A DNA stretch of 56,127 bases. Source: Paracoccaceae bacterium. GTDB lineage: Bacteria > Pseudomonadota > Alphaproteobacteria > Rhodobacterales > Rhodobacteraceae. Positions 25,305 to 34,133 of the stretch are shown here, piece after piece. Under the pieces are notes generated by a model, which was not told the origin of the DNA, made no database searches, and saw only the letters and a program-made list of their open reading frames with translations. Within the stretch, counting starts at the first letter, position 1. The number at the start of each line of letters is the position of its first letter. Both the position numbers and the translations under genes were made by a program. The DNA lies in assembly GCA_020441385.1 (NCBI GenBank), contig JAGRMG010000146.1:1-56127 (forward strand). Reading direction: 5' to 3'.

Positions 25305-27506
25305 TCAGGCGGCGCTGGCCTGCGGGTCGAAGCGGCCATAGAAGGTTTCGCCCTTGTCGGCCATGTCGCGCAGCAGCGGCGGGCAGGCGAACCGCTCGCC
25401 GTATTTCGCGGCCAGTTCGTCGCAGCGATGGGCGGCGTATCCGGCCCCGATGATGTCGAGCCACGACAGCGGCCCGCCCGACCAGGGCGCAAAGCCCCAG
25501 CCGAGAACGGCGCCGACGTCGCCTTCGCGGATGTCCATCAGAACGCCCTCTTCCAGGGCGCGCACCGCTTCGAGCACCTGCGCGAACATCAGCCGTTCCT
25601 GCACCTCGATCAGGTCGGGCTGGGTTACGGCCAGGGGATACCTGTCCTGGATGCCCTTCCAATAGCCCAGCCGCTTGCCCTTATCGTCATAGTCGAAGAA
25701 CCCGGCCCCGGCCTTGCGGCCCAGCCGGCCCTCTTCCTCGAGCCAGAAGATCAGGTCGTCGGCGGGGCTGTCGGGATAGGCGTTGCCCATGGCCTGTTTG
25801 GTCGCCCGCGCGATCCTGGCGCCCAGGTCGATGCTGGTCTCGTCGGTCAGTTGAACCGGCCCGACGGGAAAGCCCAGCTGCTGCGCGGCATGGTCGATCA
25901 GCGGCATCGCCACGCCCTCGGTGATCATGCGCGCGCCTTCGTTGACATAGGGGATGATGCAGCGGTTGGCATAGAAGAACCGTGCGTCGTTGACCACGAT
26001 CGGCGTCTTGCGGATCTGGCGGACGTAGTCCAGCGCCTTGGCCACGGCCCGGTCGCCGGTCTTTTCGCCCTTGATGATCTCGACCAGCAGCATCTTTTCG
26101 ACCGGTGAGAAGAAGTGGATGCCGATGAACTGTTCGGGGCGCTGGCTGGCCTTGGCCAGCCCGGTGATCGGCAGGGTCGAGGTGTTGGAAGCGAAGATGC
26201 AATCCCCGGGGATGATCTTTTCCACCTTCCCGGTCATCTCGGCCTTGACCTTGGGATCTTCGAACACCGCTTCGATGATCAGGTCGCAGCCCTTCAAGCG
26301 GTCCAGGTCGGGCGTGGCGGTGATGCGCTCCAGCATCGCCGCTTTCTGCTCGGCCGTGGTCTTGCCACGCTTCATGCCCTTGTCGAGGTAGCTTTCGGTA
26401 TAGGCCTTACCGCGGTCGGCGCTGTGCTGGTCGCGGTCGATCAGGACGACCTCCATGCCGGCCTGTGCACTGACCAGCGCTATCCCTGCGCCCATCATGC
26501 CTGCACCCAGCACGCCCAGCTTGTTCACCCGCTGATCGGGGATATCGCTGGGCCGCACGGCACCTTTTTCCAGCGCCTCCTTGTTGATGAACAGCGACCG
26601 CATCATCGCACCCGAGGACGGGTTCATCAGGATATGCGTGAACCAGCGCGCCTCGATCCGCAACGCGGTGTCGAAATCGACCAGCGCGCCCTCGTAGACC
26701 GCGCTGAGCAGCGCCTTGGGGGCCGGAAAGGCGCCCTTGGTCTTGCCGTTGACCATGGCGTTGGCGCCCACGAAGGTCATGAAACCGGCCGGATGATAGG
26801 GCGCGCCGCCGGGCATCTTGTAGCCCTTGGCGTCCCACGGCTTGAGGATGTCGCCATCGCCGGCCTTCAGCACCCAGTCGCGGGCGGCGGCAACGGGGTC
26901 GCCCACCACCTCGTCGATCAGGCCGGCGGCCTTGGCCTTGGCAGGCTCCACCATCTTGCCTTCCAGCAGGAAGGGCGAGGCACCCATCGCCCCCAGCTTG
27001 CGCACCAGCCGGGTGGTGCCGCCGGCGCCGGGGAAGATGCCGACCATGATTTCCGGCAGGCCGATCCGCGCCTTGGGATTGTCGGCCACGAAGATGCGAT
27101 GCGTGGCCAGCGGCAGTTCCAGCCCGATACCGGCTGCGGTGCCGGGCAGCGCGGCGGCGATCGGCTTGCCGCCCTTGTTGGACTTGGCGTCCATGCCGGC
27201 GCGCTCGATCCGGCGCAGCAGCGCGTGCATCTGCATCACGCCCTGAAACAGGCCGCGCGCCGGATCGTCGCCGGCGTCGTCCCTGAGCTTGGCCAGCAGG
27301 TTCAGATCCATGCCGCCGGCAAAGGATCCCTCCTTTCCGCTGGTGATGACGATGCCCCTGACCGCGTCGTCGGCCAGCGCATCGTCGATGCAATCGCCGA
27401 GTTCCTGCAACCCGGTGAACGACATCACGTTCATCGACTTGCCCGGAACGTCCCAGGTGATCGTGGCGATGCCCTCGGCATCCTTGGTCATGGTGAAGTC
27501 GGTCAT
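25305..27506 (-). CDS. fadJ: Fatty-acid oxidation complex alpha subunit (FadB/FadJ type)
   Basis: A 733-aa multifunctional enzyme: enoyl-CoA hydratase/isomerase at about residues 1-190, an NAD-binding 3-hydroxyacyl-CoA dehydrogenase domain from about 315, and a C-terminal dehydrogenase domain to the end. The hydratase shows GSFAGGMDLNLLAKL and the catalytic Glu candidates in GIGLELPLATH and LPEIMVGIFPGAGG. The dehydrogenase has the Rossmann loop LGVLGAGMMGAGIAL, ASNTSTLPI and catalytic His in GIHFFSPVEKM. It is the last gene of the GST-thiolase-cupin-fadJ unit and overlaps the cupin gene by ATGA. Partner thiolase is two genes upstream. Confidence 0.92.
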   Translation of the reverse strand: MTDFTMTKDAEGIATITWDVPGKSMNVMSFTGLQELGDCIDDALADDAVRGIVITSGKEGSFAGGMDLNLLAKLRDDAGDDPARGLFQGVMQMHALLRRIERAGMDAKSNKGGKPIAAALPGTAAGIGLELPLATHRIFVADNPKARIGLPEIMVGIFPGAGGTTRLVRKLGAMGASPFLLEGKMVEPAKAKAAGLIDEVVGDPVAAARDWVLKAGDGDILKPWDAKGYKMPGGAPYHPAGFMTFVGANAMVNGKTKGAFPAPKALLSAVYEGALVDFDTALRIEARWFTHILMNPSSGAMMRSLFINKEALEKGAVRPSDIPDQRVNKLGVLGAGMMGAGIALVSAQAGMEVVLIDRDQHSADRGKAYTESYLDKGMKRGKTTAEQKAAMLERITATPDLDRLKGCDLIIEAVFEDPKVKAEMTGKVEKIIPGDCIFASNTSTLPITGLAKASQRPEQFIGIHFFSPVEKMLLVEIIKGEKTGDRAVAKALDYVRQIRKTPIVVNDARFFYANRCIIPYVNEGARMITEGVAMPLIDHAAQQLGFPVGPVQLTDETSIDLGARIARATKQAMGNAYPDSPADDLIFWLEEEGRLGRKAGAGFFDYDDKGKRLGYWKGIQDRYPLAVTQPDLIEVQERLMFAQVLEAVRALEEGVLMDIREGDVGAVLGWGFAPWSGGPLSWLDIIGAGYAAHRCDELAAKYGERFACPPLLRDMADKGETFYGRFDPQASAA

Positions 27507-27988
27507 GTTTCTTCTCCGATCTGTTCAGCCGTCAGCGGGCTGCCATCCTTGCGGGTGAAGTCGTCGCCGCTCGCGTCGATCTTCACCATCATGTCGATAT
27601 CGCTGTAATGCGCGCATTCGCTGTCGGTGCGGGTGCCGACAACCAGGAAGGCCGCCGGCGCGCCGGTGCGGTTTTCCAGGTGGTGGCCGTTGGGCACGCC
27701 GGCCGGAAAGGCGGCGCAATCGCCCGGGTGCAACCGGTGTTCGCCCTGATCGTCGATCAGGGTGCAGACCCCTTCGGTGACCATGACGAATTCGTCCTGG
27801 CGTTCGTGCCAGTGACGCAACGAGGACAGCCCGCCCGGTTCGAGCCGCACGAGGTTGACGCCGAACTGGGTCAGCCCGCCGGCATCGCCCAGCGCCTGCT
27901 TGCGCCGGCCCGCCACCGCGCGGGCCAGCCGGCCGGGATAGGACGATCCGCCGGTGAGCGGGATGCGCAAAAGGTCGAGCTTTGGCAT
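27503..27988 (-). CDS. Cupin domain protein within the beta-oxidation operon
   Basis: A 161-aa single-cupin protein. The first cupin motif is GGLSSLRHWHERQDEFVMV and the second is HPGDCAAFPAGVPNGHHLEN, retaining several His and Glu residues for metal binding. It ends by a 4-bp ATGA overlap with fadJ and starts one base inside the thiolase stop codon. The ATG at 27988 is favoured over a GTG three bases upstream because GAGAGGG is then correctly spaced. Its placement suggests a role tied to acyl-CoA metabolism, such as a regulator or small-molecule binder. The family alone does not give a function. Confidence 0.75.
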   Translation of the reverse strand: MPKLDLLRIPLTGGSSYPGRLARAVAGRRKQALGDAGGLTQFGVNLVRLEPGGLSSLRHWHERQDEFVMVTEGVCTLIDDQGEHRLHPGDCAAFPAGVPNGHHLENRTGAPAAFLVVGTRTDSECAHYSDIDMMVKIDASGDDFTRKDGSPLTAEQIGEET

Positions 27989-29199
27989 CACACCCTCTCG
28001 ATCACGGTGGCGGCCCCCATGCCCGACGCGATGCAGAGCGTGGCCAGCCCGACCTGCTTGTCCTGGCGCTCAAGCTCGTCCAGCACGGTGCCGATGATCA
28101 TCGCGCCGGTGGCGCCCAGCGGGTGGCCCATGGCGATCGAGCCGCCGTTGACGTTGACGCGGTCGAAATCGACATCGAAGGCCTGGCAGAAGCGCAGCAC
28201 CACGGCGGCGAAGGCCTCGTTGACCTCGAAAAGGTCGATATCGCCGATCTCCATGCCGCTCTCGGCCAGGATCTTCTCGGTCACGGGCACCGGGCCGGTC
28301 AGCATGATGGTGGGGTCGGTGCCGATCTTGGCGGTGGCGCGAATGCGGGCGCGCGGCTTCAGCCCCCATTTCTCGCCGAACTCCGCGTTGCCGATCAGCA
28401 CCGCGGCGGCGCCGTCGACGATGCCCGAGGAGTTGCCGGCATGGTGAATATGCTCGATCCTTTCCAGATGCGGATACTTGAGCAGCGCCACCTTGTCGAA
28501 ACCGGGCATCTGTTCGCCCATCATCTGAAACGACGGGTTGAGCGCGCCAAGGCTCTGCATGTTGGTCTGCGGGCGCATGTATTCGTCGCGATCCAGGATC
28601 GGCAGGCCGTTCTGGTCGCGCACGGTGATGACCGATCTGGCAAACCGCCCCTCGTCCCAGGCCAGCTTGGCGCGGCGCTGGGATTCGACCGCCAGCGCGT
28701 CGGCCTGATCGCGGGAAAAACCGTATTCGGTGGCGATGATGTCGGCGGAAATGCCCTGCGGTACGAAGTACTTCTCCATCGCCAGGCTCGGATCGACGGC
28801 AATGGCGGCGCCGTCGCTGCCCATGGCGACGCGGCCCATCATCTCGACCCCGCCGGCGATATAGGCCTCACCGGCGCCGCCCCTGACCTGGTTGGCGGCC
28901 AGGTTCACCGCCTCCATGCCGCTGGCGCAGAAACGGTTGATGGCCAGGCCCGGAATCGATTCGTCCAGATCCGAGGCCAGCACCGCCGAGCGGGCCAGGC
29001 ACCCGCCCTGCTCCATCACCTGCGTGACGTTGCCCCAGATCACGTCCTCCACGGCGTGCCCGTCGAGATTGTTGCGGTCCTTGATTGCGTTCAGCGTCAG
29101 GGCCGACAGCCGCAGGCTGGTCACTTCGTGCAGGGCGCCGTCCCTGCGGCCCTTGCCGCGCGGCGTGCGCAGGGCGTCGTAGATATAGGCTTCGGTCAT
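27988..29199 (-). CDS. fadA: Acetyl-CoA C-acyltransferase (thiolase)
   Basis: A 403-aa thiolase that performs the last step of beta-oxidation, releasing acetyl-CoA. The acylated cysteine is C91 in INRFCASGMEAVNLA, the catalytic His is in GGSIAMGHPLGATGA, and the second Cys is in LCIASGMGAATVIERV. Length fits FadA/AtoB-type thiolases. It lies 11 bp downstream of the GST gene and is coupled to the cupin and fadJ genes, so subunits of the oxidation complex are co-expressed. Confidence 0.93.
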   Translation of the reverse strand: MTEAYIYDALRTPRGKGRRDGALHEVTSLRLSALTLNAIKDRNNLDGHAVEDVIWGNVTQVMEQGGCLARSAVLASDLDESIPGLAINRFCASGMEAVNLAANQVRGGAGEAYIAGGVEMMGRVAMGSDGAAIAVDPSLAMEKYFVPQGISADIIATEYGFSRDQADALAVESQRRAKLAWDEGRFARSVITVRDQNGLPILDRDEYMRPQTNMQSLGALNPSFQMMGEQMPGFDKVALLKYPHLERIEHIHHAGNSSGIVDGAAAVLIGNAEFGEKWGLKPRARIRATAKIGTDPTIMLTGPVPVTEKILAESGMEIGDIDLFEVNEAFAAVVLRFCQAFDVDFDRVNVNGGSIAMGHPLGATGAMIIGTVLDELERQDKQVGLATLCIASGMGAATVIERV

Positions 29200-29210
29200 T
29201 TCGCTCTCCT

Positions 29211-29849
29211 TCAGGCGCGGTCCGACGGGTTGCCGGGCATCAGATCATAGGGGTGTTTCCAGCCGGGCAGGGCGGCGATGCGGTCCAGCCAGGCGTCGAT
29301 ACGGGGCCATTCGGCACGCTCGAAGCCGAAGGGTTCGGGATAGTAGAGATAGCCGCAGCAGGACAGATCGGCATTGGTGGGCCCACCGCCGACGATCCAG
29401 TCGCGGCCATCGAGGTGGCTGTCGAGAATGCCATAGACGGCCTTCAGCCGCCCCTGGTTGAACGCGATCACCTCGGCCGGGCGCTTGTCCTCGGGCAGGA
29501 AGTTCATCAGGAACCGGGTCATCCCGGCCATCGAGCTCAGCTTGTGATTGTCCCAGAGCACCCAGCGCAGGATCTCGTAGTTCTCCTCGCGGGTGGCGCC
29601 GCCGAACCTTCCCGACCTTTCGGTGACATAGGCCTGGATGCAGCCCGACTGCCCGATCCGGAAATCGCCGTCCACTAGCACCGGCGCCTCGCCCAGTTCG
29701 TTGACATCGGCGCGGTATTGCGGGGTCCGGGTCTCGCCGTTGAAGAAATCGACGAAGACCGGCCGCCAGTCGAGCCCGGAAAGTTGCAGCGCCAGCGCCG
29801 CCTTGTAGGAATTGCCGCTTTCGCCGAAACAATGCAGTCTGATGGTCAT
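29211..29849 (-). CDS. Glutathione S-transferase family protein
   Basis: A 212-aa cytosolic GST. The N-terminal thioredoxin-like domain is seen in IRLHCFGESGNSYKAALALQ and LGEAPVLVDGDFRIGQSG, the latter covering the cis-Pro and gamma-glutamyl binding residues. The C-terminal helical domain includes WIVGGGPTNADLSCCGYLY. The ATG at 29849 is chosen because the frame upstream runs into an intergenic repeat. It is the first gene of the GST-fadA-cupin-fadJ unit. A role in detoxifying reactive acyl or enoyl intermediates is conceivable but unproven. Confidence 0.85.
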   Translation of the reverse strand: MTIRLHCFGESGNSYKAALALQLSGLDWRPVFVDFFNGETRTPQYRADVNELGEAPVLVDGDFRIGQSGCIQAYVTERSGRFGGATREENYEILRWVLWDNHKLSSMAGMTRFLMNFLPEDKRPAEVIAFNQGRLKAVYGILDSHLDGRDWIVGGGPTNADLSCCGYLYYPEPFGFERAEWPRIDAWLDRIAALPGWKHPYDLMPGNPSDRA

Positions 29850-29892
29850 GGGTTTCTTCGCCCTCCCCGTGGCGTCTGTGGCGGGGGCCGGA

Positions 29893-29950
29893 GTGGGGGT
29901 TTCACACCCCCACACCCCCGTGGAGTTTTCCGGCAAGATGAAAAGGAGTT
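29893..29950 (-). repeat. Intergenic repeat, copy E, with hairpin
   Basis: Read on the minus strand: TTTTCATCTTGCC, GGAAAACTCC, then a perfect 8-bp hairpin (GTGGGGGT/ACCCCCAC; plus-strand 29893-29913). Its outer end also pairs with nearby sequence: CAAGATGAA (29934-29942) and TTCATCTTG (29953-29961) are perfect inverted arms. It lies between the candidate MerR-type operator and the GST start codon. Confidence 0.7.
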
Positions 29951-29958
29951 CGTTCATC

Positions 29959-29973
29959 TTGCGTTAACGTCAA
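29959..29973 (-). promoter_or_regulatory. Candidate MerR/LiuR-type operator, site 1
   Basis: TTGACGTTAACGCAA on the minus strand, upstream of the GST-fadA-cupin-fadJ operon. It matches the site upstream of the MerR gene at 33944-33958 in 13 of 15 positions. An operator role is inferred from this match and from the ACGT-centred pattern. Confidence 0.55.
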
Positions 29974-30088
29974 TGCCCTATCCCGGTTCTGCGTCGCAGG
30001 CTGGAGAGCCGAGCGGCGTGCAAGGTGAAGCCCCGTCTCTTCGGCCTCGGCGTGTCGCCGCCCGGAGGGGCGGGGTGGACCGTCCCGG

Positions 30089-30142
30089 CTTCATCTTGCC
30101 GGAAAAACTCCTGCCCGCCGCCCGACAGGCGGCTTTGCCGCC
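30089..30142 (+). repeat. Intergenic repeat, copy D
   Basis: CTTCATCTTGCC then GGAAAAACTCC, followed by a GC-rich stretch with a perfect GGCGGC-TTT-GCCGCC hairpin (30128-30142). It is inverted with respect to copy E about 140 bp away, and both lie in the 340-bp gap between an acyl-CoA dehydrogenase gene and the GST gene. Confidence 0.65.
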
Positions 30143-30189
30143 GACAGGGGAGGCTTTCGCAGGAGCGGTTTGCGCTGCGCTCGAGGGGA

Positions 30190-31347
30190 TCAAAGCGACC
30201 TCGCGATCAGTTCCTTCATGATTTCATTGGTGCCGCCATAGATGCGTTGAACCCGCGCGTCGGCCCACATCTCGCCGACCGCGTATTCCATCATGAAGCC
30301 GTAGCCGCCATGCAGTTGCAGGCAGTCGTCCAGCACCTCGCCCTGGATGTCGGTGGTCCAGTATTTCGCCATCGCCGCCTTGTCGACGCCGAGTTCGCCC
30401 TTCAGATGTTCGACGATGCACTCGTTCAGGAAGGCGCGGGCCACCATTGTCCTGGTCTTGCATTCGGCCAGCTTGAAACGGGTGTTCTGGAACTGGGTGA
30501 GGGGGGCGCCGAAGGCTTCGCGTTCGCGGCAATAGGCGATGGTGCGTTCGACCGCGCCTTCCATGGCGCCGACGGCGCCGCAGGCGATCGACAGCCGTTC
30601 CTGGGGCAGCTGCTGCATCATCTGGTAGAAGCCCCGGTTTTCCTCGCCCCCGAGCAGGTTCTCGGGTGCGATCTCGACATTGTCGAAGAACAGTTCGGAG
30701 GTGTCCGCGGCGTGCAGCCCGATCTTTTCCAGGTTGCGGCCGCGCTGAAAGCCCGCCGCGCCGTCGGTTTCCACCACCACAAGCGAGATGCCCCTGGCGC
30801 CCTGGTCGGGGTCGGTCTTGGCCGCGACCACGATCAGGTTGGCGTGCTGACCGTTGGAAATGAAGGTCTTCTGGCCCGACAGCCGGTAGCCGTTGCCTTC
30901 GCGCACCGCGCGGGTCCGGATCGCCTGCACGTCCGATCCGGTCGAGGGTTCGGTCATCGCCAGCGCCGCAACCAGTTCGCCGCTCACCAGTTTGGGCAGC
31001 CAGCGTTTCTTCTGTTCCTCGGTGCCATATGCCAGAATGTAGTGGCCGACGATGGGCGAATGGATGGGAAAGCCCCAGCTGGCCAGGTTGGCCCGCGTGC
31101 TTTCGATCATGACAACCACCTCGTGGCCGAAATCGCCGCCCGCGCCGCCGTATTCCTCGGGGATGGACGGGCAGAGCAGACCGAGCGCGCCGGCCTGGGC
31201 CCAGATGTCGCGATCCATCTCGCCCTGCTTGCGCCATCTTTCGAACTTCGGCGCCCATTCCCGTTCGATGAACTGCGCCGTCATTTCGGCCAGCATGCGG
31301 TGTTCGTCGCTCATCCATGCGGACGATTTTGCGAAGCTGTCTCTCAT
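30190..31347 (-). CDS. Acyl-CoA dehydrogenase (short form)
   Basis: A 385-aa FAD-dependent acyl-CoA dehydrogenase catalysing the first, alpha-beta dehydrogenation of beta-oxidation. The signature [19 protein letters not shown] and the second motif [20 protein letters not shown] with [16 protein letters not shown] are present. The Glu of the IYGGTNEI motif region is retained as a candidate catalytic base. Electrons would pass to electron-transfer flavoprotein. It lies 21 bp after the small RHH-like gene, downstream of the long acyl-CoA dehydrogenase, in one minus-strand operon led by the MerR gene. Substrate chain length is unknown. Confidence 0.9.
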   Translation of the reverse strand: MRDSFAKSSAWMSDEHRMLAEMTAQFIEREWAPKFERWRKQGEMDRDIWAQAGALGLLCPSIPEEYGGAGGDFGHEVVVMIESTRANLASWGFPIHSPIVGHYILAYGTEEQKKRWLPKLVSGELVAALAMTEPSTGSDVQAIRTRAVREGNGYRLSGQKTFISNGQHANLIVVAAKTDPDQGARGISLVVVETDGAAGFQRGRNLEKIGLHAADTSELFFDNVEIAPENLLGGEENRGFYQMMQQLPQERLSIACGAVGAMEGAVERTIAYCREREAFGAPLTQFQNTRFKLAECKTRTMVARAFLNECIVEHLKGELGVDKAAMAKYWTTDIQGEVLDDCLQLHGGYGFMMEYAVGEMWADARVQRIYGGTNEIMKELIARSL

Positions 31348-31368
31348 CTCGGTCCTCCGGGGGGCAGT

Positions 31369-31581
31369 TCAGCGCTTGCGGTCTTCCAGTTCGGAATTGA
31401 ACAGCCGCAGGCGGTGGGTCAGGTTGTCGTTGTCGGTCACGCTGTCGAAGTTCTCGAACAGGAAGGACAGCGCCTCGCCCTCGTCGAGCCCGGCCTCGGC
31501 GGCGAAGCGTTTCAGCCGCCGGTAGCCATCCTCGGTCATGGCGACGGGGAAGCGGCGGGTGAGGCGGAAGCGTTTGGGCAT
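31369..31581 (-). CDS. Small RHH-like protein between two acyl-CoA dehydrogenases
   Basis: A 70-aa basic protein starting MPKRFRLTRRFPVAMTEDGY and continuing RRLKRFAAEAGLDEGEALSF. A beta-strand followed by two helices would fit a ribbon-helix-helix (Arc/MetJ-like) DNA-binding fold, here with an acidic C-terminal tail (FENFDSVTDNDN). It is separated from the two flanking acyl-CoA dehydrogenase genes by 21 and 52 bp on the same strand, so it belongs to the same operon. No enzymatic motif is visible. The RHH assignment is a pattern-based guess. Confidence 0.6.
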   Translation of the reverse strand: MPKRFRLTRRFPVAMTEDGYRRLKRFAAEAGLDEGEALSFLFENFDSVTDNDNLTHRLRLFNSELEDRKR

Positions 31582-31633
31582 GTCGGTCCTCCAGGCCGGG
31601 CGGCGGTGCGGGTGCGACCCCGCCGCCCGATGA

Positions 31634-33415
31634 TCAGAAATTCGCCGCGTCCAGCGCCATCACCGTATCGGCGCCGCTTTCGATGCGGGCCAGATGCGTG
31701 GCGGTCATCGGCAGGCGGCGCGCCATGTAATAGCGCCCGGTGGCCAGCTTGGTCTCGTGAAACGCCGTGTCGCCGGTGCCGGCATCGAGCGCGGCGCGCG
31801 ATGCACGGGCCATGCGCGCCCACATCAGCCCCAGGCAGACATGGCCGAACATGTGCATGAAGTCGGTGGAGCCGGCCAGCGCGTTGTTGGGGTTGCTCAT
31901 CGCGTTCTTCATGAAATACATGCCCGCCGCCTGCAAATCCTTGGACGCCGCCTTGAGCGGGTCGAGGAAGTCGCTGTCATAGGCCTCGTCCTGGCCGGCA
32001 TTGTCCTTGATGAAGGACTTGACCAGATCGAAGAAGCCCATCACATGCTTGCCGCCGTCCTGGGCCAGCTTGCGGCCCACCAGATCGAGCGCCTGCACCC
32101 CGTTGGCGCCCTCGTAGATCATTGCGATGCGGGCATCGCGCACGAACTGCGACATGCCGGTTTCCTCGATATAGCCGTGCCCGCCGAATACCTGCTGGGC
32201 CTGCACCGTCATGTCGAAACCCTGATCGGTCAGAAAGCCCTTGATCACCGGCGTCAGCAGCGACACCAGCCCGTCGGCCTCCTTGTCGCCGGCGCGATGG
32301 GCGCGGTCGATCAGCGTGGCGCCCCAGAGGATGAAGGCGCGGGCGCCCTCGACAAAGCTCTTCTGATCCATCAGCGAGCGGCGGATGTCGGGATGCACGA
32401 TCAGCGGATCGGCCGGACCGTCGGGGTTTTCCGCCCCGGTGACGGCGCGGCCCTGAAGGCGGTCCCTGGCGTAGGCCGCCGCGTTCTGATAGGCGACATC
32501 GGCCTGGCTGAGCCCCTGCATGCCGACGCCGATACGGGCCTCGTTCATCATGGTGAACATGGCGCGCATGCCCTTGTGTTCCTTGCCCAGCAGCCAGCCC
32601 TTTGCGCCGTCATAGTTCATGACGCAGGTCGAGTTGCCGTGGATACCCATCTTTTCCTCGATATGGCCGCAGGCGACGCCGTTTCTTTCGCCAAGCGTGC
32701 CGTCCTCGTTCACCAGGAATTTGGGCACGATGAACAGCGACACGCCCTTGATGCCCTCGGGGCCGCCGGGGATCCTGGCCAGCACCAGATGGATGATGTT
32801 CCCGGCCAGGTCGTGTTCGCCGGCCGAAATGAAGATCTTCTGGCCCGTGATGGCATAGCTGCCGTCGTCTTGCGGTTCGGCCCTGGTGCGCATCAGCCCC
32901 AGATCGGTGCCGCAATGGGGTTCGGTCAGGTTCATGGTGCCGGTCCATTCGCACGACACCATTTTGGGCAGCCAGGCCGCCTTCTGCCGATCGGTGCCGT
33001 GGGCCAGAATCGCGCCGGCGGCACCGTGGGTCAGGCCCTGATACATGGTAAAGGCCTGGTTGGCGGCGGAAAACATCTCGCCCACGGCGGTGCCCAGCAC
33101 ATAGGGCATGTTCTGGCCGCCATATTCCTCGGGCATGTCGAGCCCCGGCCAGCCGCCTTCCCGCATCTGTTCGAACGCGGCCTTGAAGCCCCTGGGCGTG
33201 CGCACGATCCCGTTTTCCAGCACGCAGCCTTCGGTATCGCCCACCGCGTTCAGCGGGCTCAGCACTTCGCTGCTGATCTTGCCGGCCTCGTCCAGAACCG
33301 CCTGGGTGAAATCGCGTTCGAGTTCGTCATAGCCCGGAATCTTGGCGTCCGAGACGTTCAGGACATCGTGCAGGATGAACTGCGTATCCTTGGTGGGGGC
33401 GGAATAGCTGGGCAT
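31634..33415 (-). CDS. Long acyl-CoA dehydrogenase (FadE/DmdC type)
   Basis: A 593-aa acyl-CoA dehydrogenase with the additional C-terminal domain found in long FadE/DmdC-type enzymes. [20 protein letters not shown] and [20 protein letters not shown] cover the FAD- and substrate-binding motifs; [20 protein letters not shown] contains the typical catalytic Glu of this subgroup. The final ~130 residues are helical with Met-rich segments. In Ruegeria, closely similar enzymes (DmdC) oxidise 3-methylmercaptopropionyl-CoA from DMSP, but others act on fatty acyl-CoA. The operon context here points to general beta-oxidation. It follows the MerR gene by 58 bp. Confidence 0.88.
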   Translation of the reverse strand: MPSYSAPTKDTQFILHDVLNVSDAKIPGYDELERDFTQAVLDEAGKISSEVLSPLNAVGDTEGCVLENGIVRTPRGFKAAFEQMREGGWPGLDMPEEYGGQNMPYVLGTAVGEMFSAANQAFTMYQGLTHGAAGAILAHGTDRQKAAWLPKMVSCEWTGTMNLTEPHCGTDLGLMRTRAEPQDDGSYAITGQKIFISAGEHDLAGNIIHLVLARIPGGPEGIKGVSLFIVPKFLVNEDGTLGERNGVACGHIEEKMGIHGNSTCVMNYDGAKGWLLGKEHKGMRAMFTMMNEARIGVGMQGLSQADVAYQNAAAYARDRLQGRAVTGAENPDGPADPLIVHPDIRRSLMDQKSFVEGARAFILWGATLIDRAHRAGDKEADGLVSLLTPVIKGFLTDQGFDMTVQAQQVFGGHGYIEETGMSQFVRDARIAMIYEGANGVQALDLVGRKLAQDGGKHVMGFFDLVKSFIKDNAGQDEAYDSDFLDPLKAASKDLQAAGMYFMKNAMSNPNNALAGSTDFMHMFGHVCLGLMWARMARASRAALDAGTGDTAFHETKLATGRYYMARRLPMTATHLARIESGADTVMALDAANF

Positions 33416-33473
33416 CTGGGTCTCCCTGACTTGTGCAATGCGTGTAGGCGGGGTCCGCTTCAGGCGGCGCCGG

Positions 33474-33875
33474 TCACTCGGCGGCCTCGCGGGGGTGTTT
33501 CATCGAGGCGACCATGGATTCGCCCCATTGCAGCTGCTCCTTCAACTCGTCGATGGCCTCGTCCAGTTCGGCGCGCTGGCGCTCCATGTCGGCGAGGCGT
33601 TCGCGCGCCAGTTCGCAGGTGCGGATCAGCTGGGTCTGCTGCTGGTCGCCCATGTGGTAGAGGTCCAGCAACTGGCGGATTTCCTCGAGGCTGAAGCCGA
33701 ACCGCTTGCCGCGCAGGATCAGTTTCAGCCGGGCGCGGTCGCGTTTGGTGAACAGGCGTTTCTGGCCCTGGCGGATCGGGAACAGCAATTCCTTGGATTC
33801 ATAGAAGCGCAGGGTACGCGGCGTCACCTCGAACGCCTCGCACATCTGGCGGATTGTCATCGTCTCTTCGGTCAT
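33474..33875 (-). CDS. MerR family regulator of the beta-oxidation operon
   Basis: A 133-aa MerR-family regulator. The winged-helix domain has [20 protein letters not shown] and [21 protein letters not shown] dimerising coiled coil ([16 protein letters not shown]) follows. No metal-binding cysteines are present, as in LiuR-type regulators of branched-chain or fatty-acid degradation that sense acyl-CoA-related ligands. It is the first gene of a unit with two acyl-CoA dehydrogenases, and a candidate operator sits 69 bp upstream, suggesting autoregulation. The ATG at 33875 is preferred to a GTG 18 bp upstream because GAG-rich sequence precedes it. Confidence 0.85.
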   Translation of the reverse strand: MTEETMTIRQMCEAFEVTPRTLRFYESKELLFPIRQGQKRLFTKRDRARLKLILRGKRFGFSLEEIRQLLDLYHMGDQQQTQLIRTCELARERLADMERQRAELDEAIDELKEQLQWGESMVASMKHPREAAE

Positions 33876-33943
33876 GATCTCAACTCTCGTCACCGTTTGC
33901 CTGGGTTTCAGGTGGGGTGTCTGTCCGGCTTTACAACATCTGC

Positions 33944-33958
33944 TTGACGTTGACGTAA
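33944..33958. promoter_or_regulatory. Candidate MerR/LiuR-type operator, site 2
   Basis: TTGACGTTGACGTAA, upstream of the MerR-acyl-CoA dehydrogenase operon and 13/15 identical to the site before the GST-fadA operon. A further ACGTTGCGTCA half-match follows at about 33963. Confidence 0.55.
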
Positions 33959-34133
33959 CCCGGACGTTGCGTCACGAGAAAGGTGACGTAGGATCAGGCC
34001 GCGTCAACCTTGCCGATGTGTGTGCATCGGCCCGGCGGCGCAGCCGGAGACGCCCGACGATCCGCTAATGGCGGGGCCGGGCGGCGCGCGGGGGCGGGCC
34101 GGCCGGCCCCCGCGCCACAACCGCCCGCCGGGT

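Noticed and set aside
29850-29957. In-frame N-terminal extension of the GST gene from an ATG at 29957
   Set aside because: The extra codons lie inside repeat copy E and its hairpin, have no GST homology, and the ATG at 29849 gives the standard GST start.
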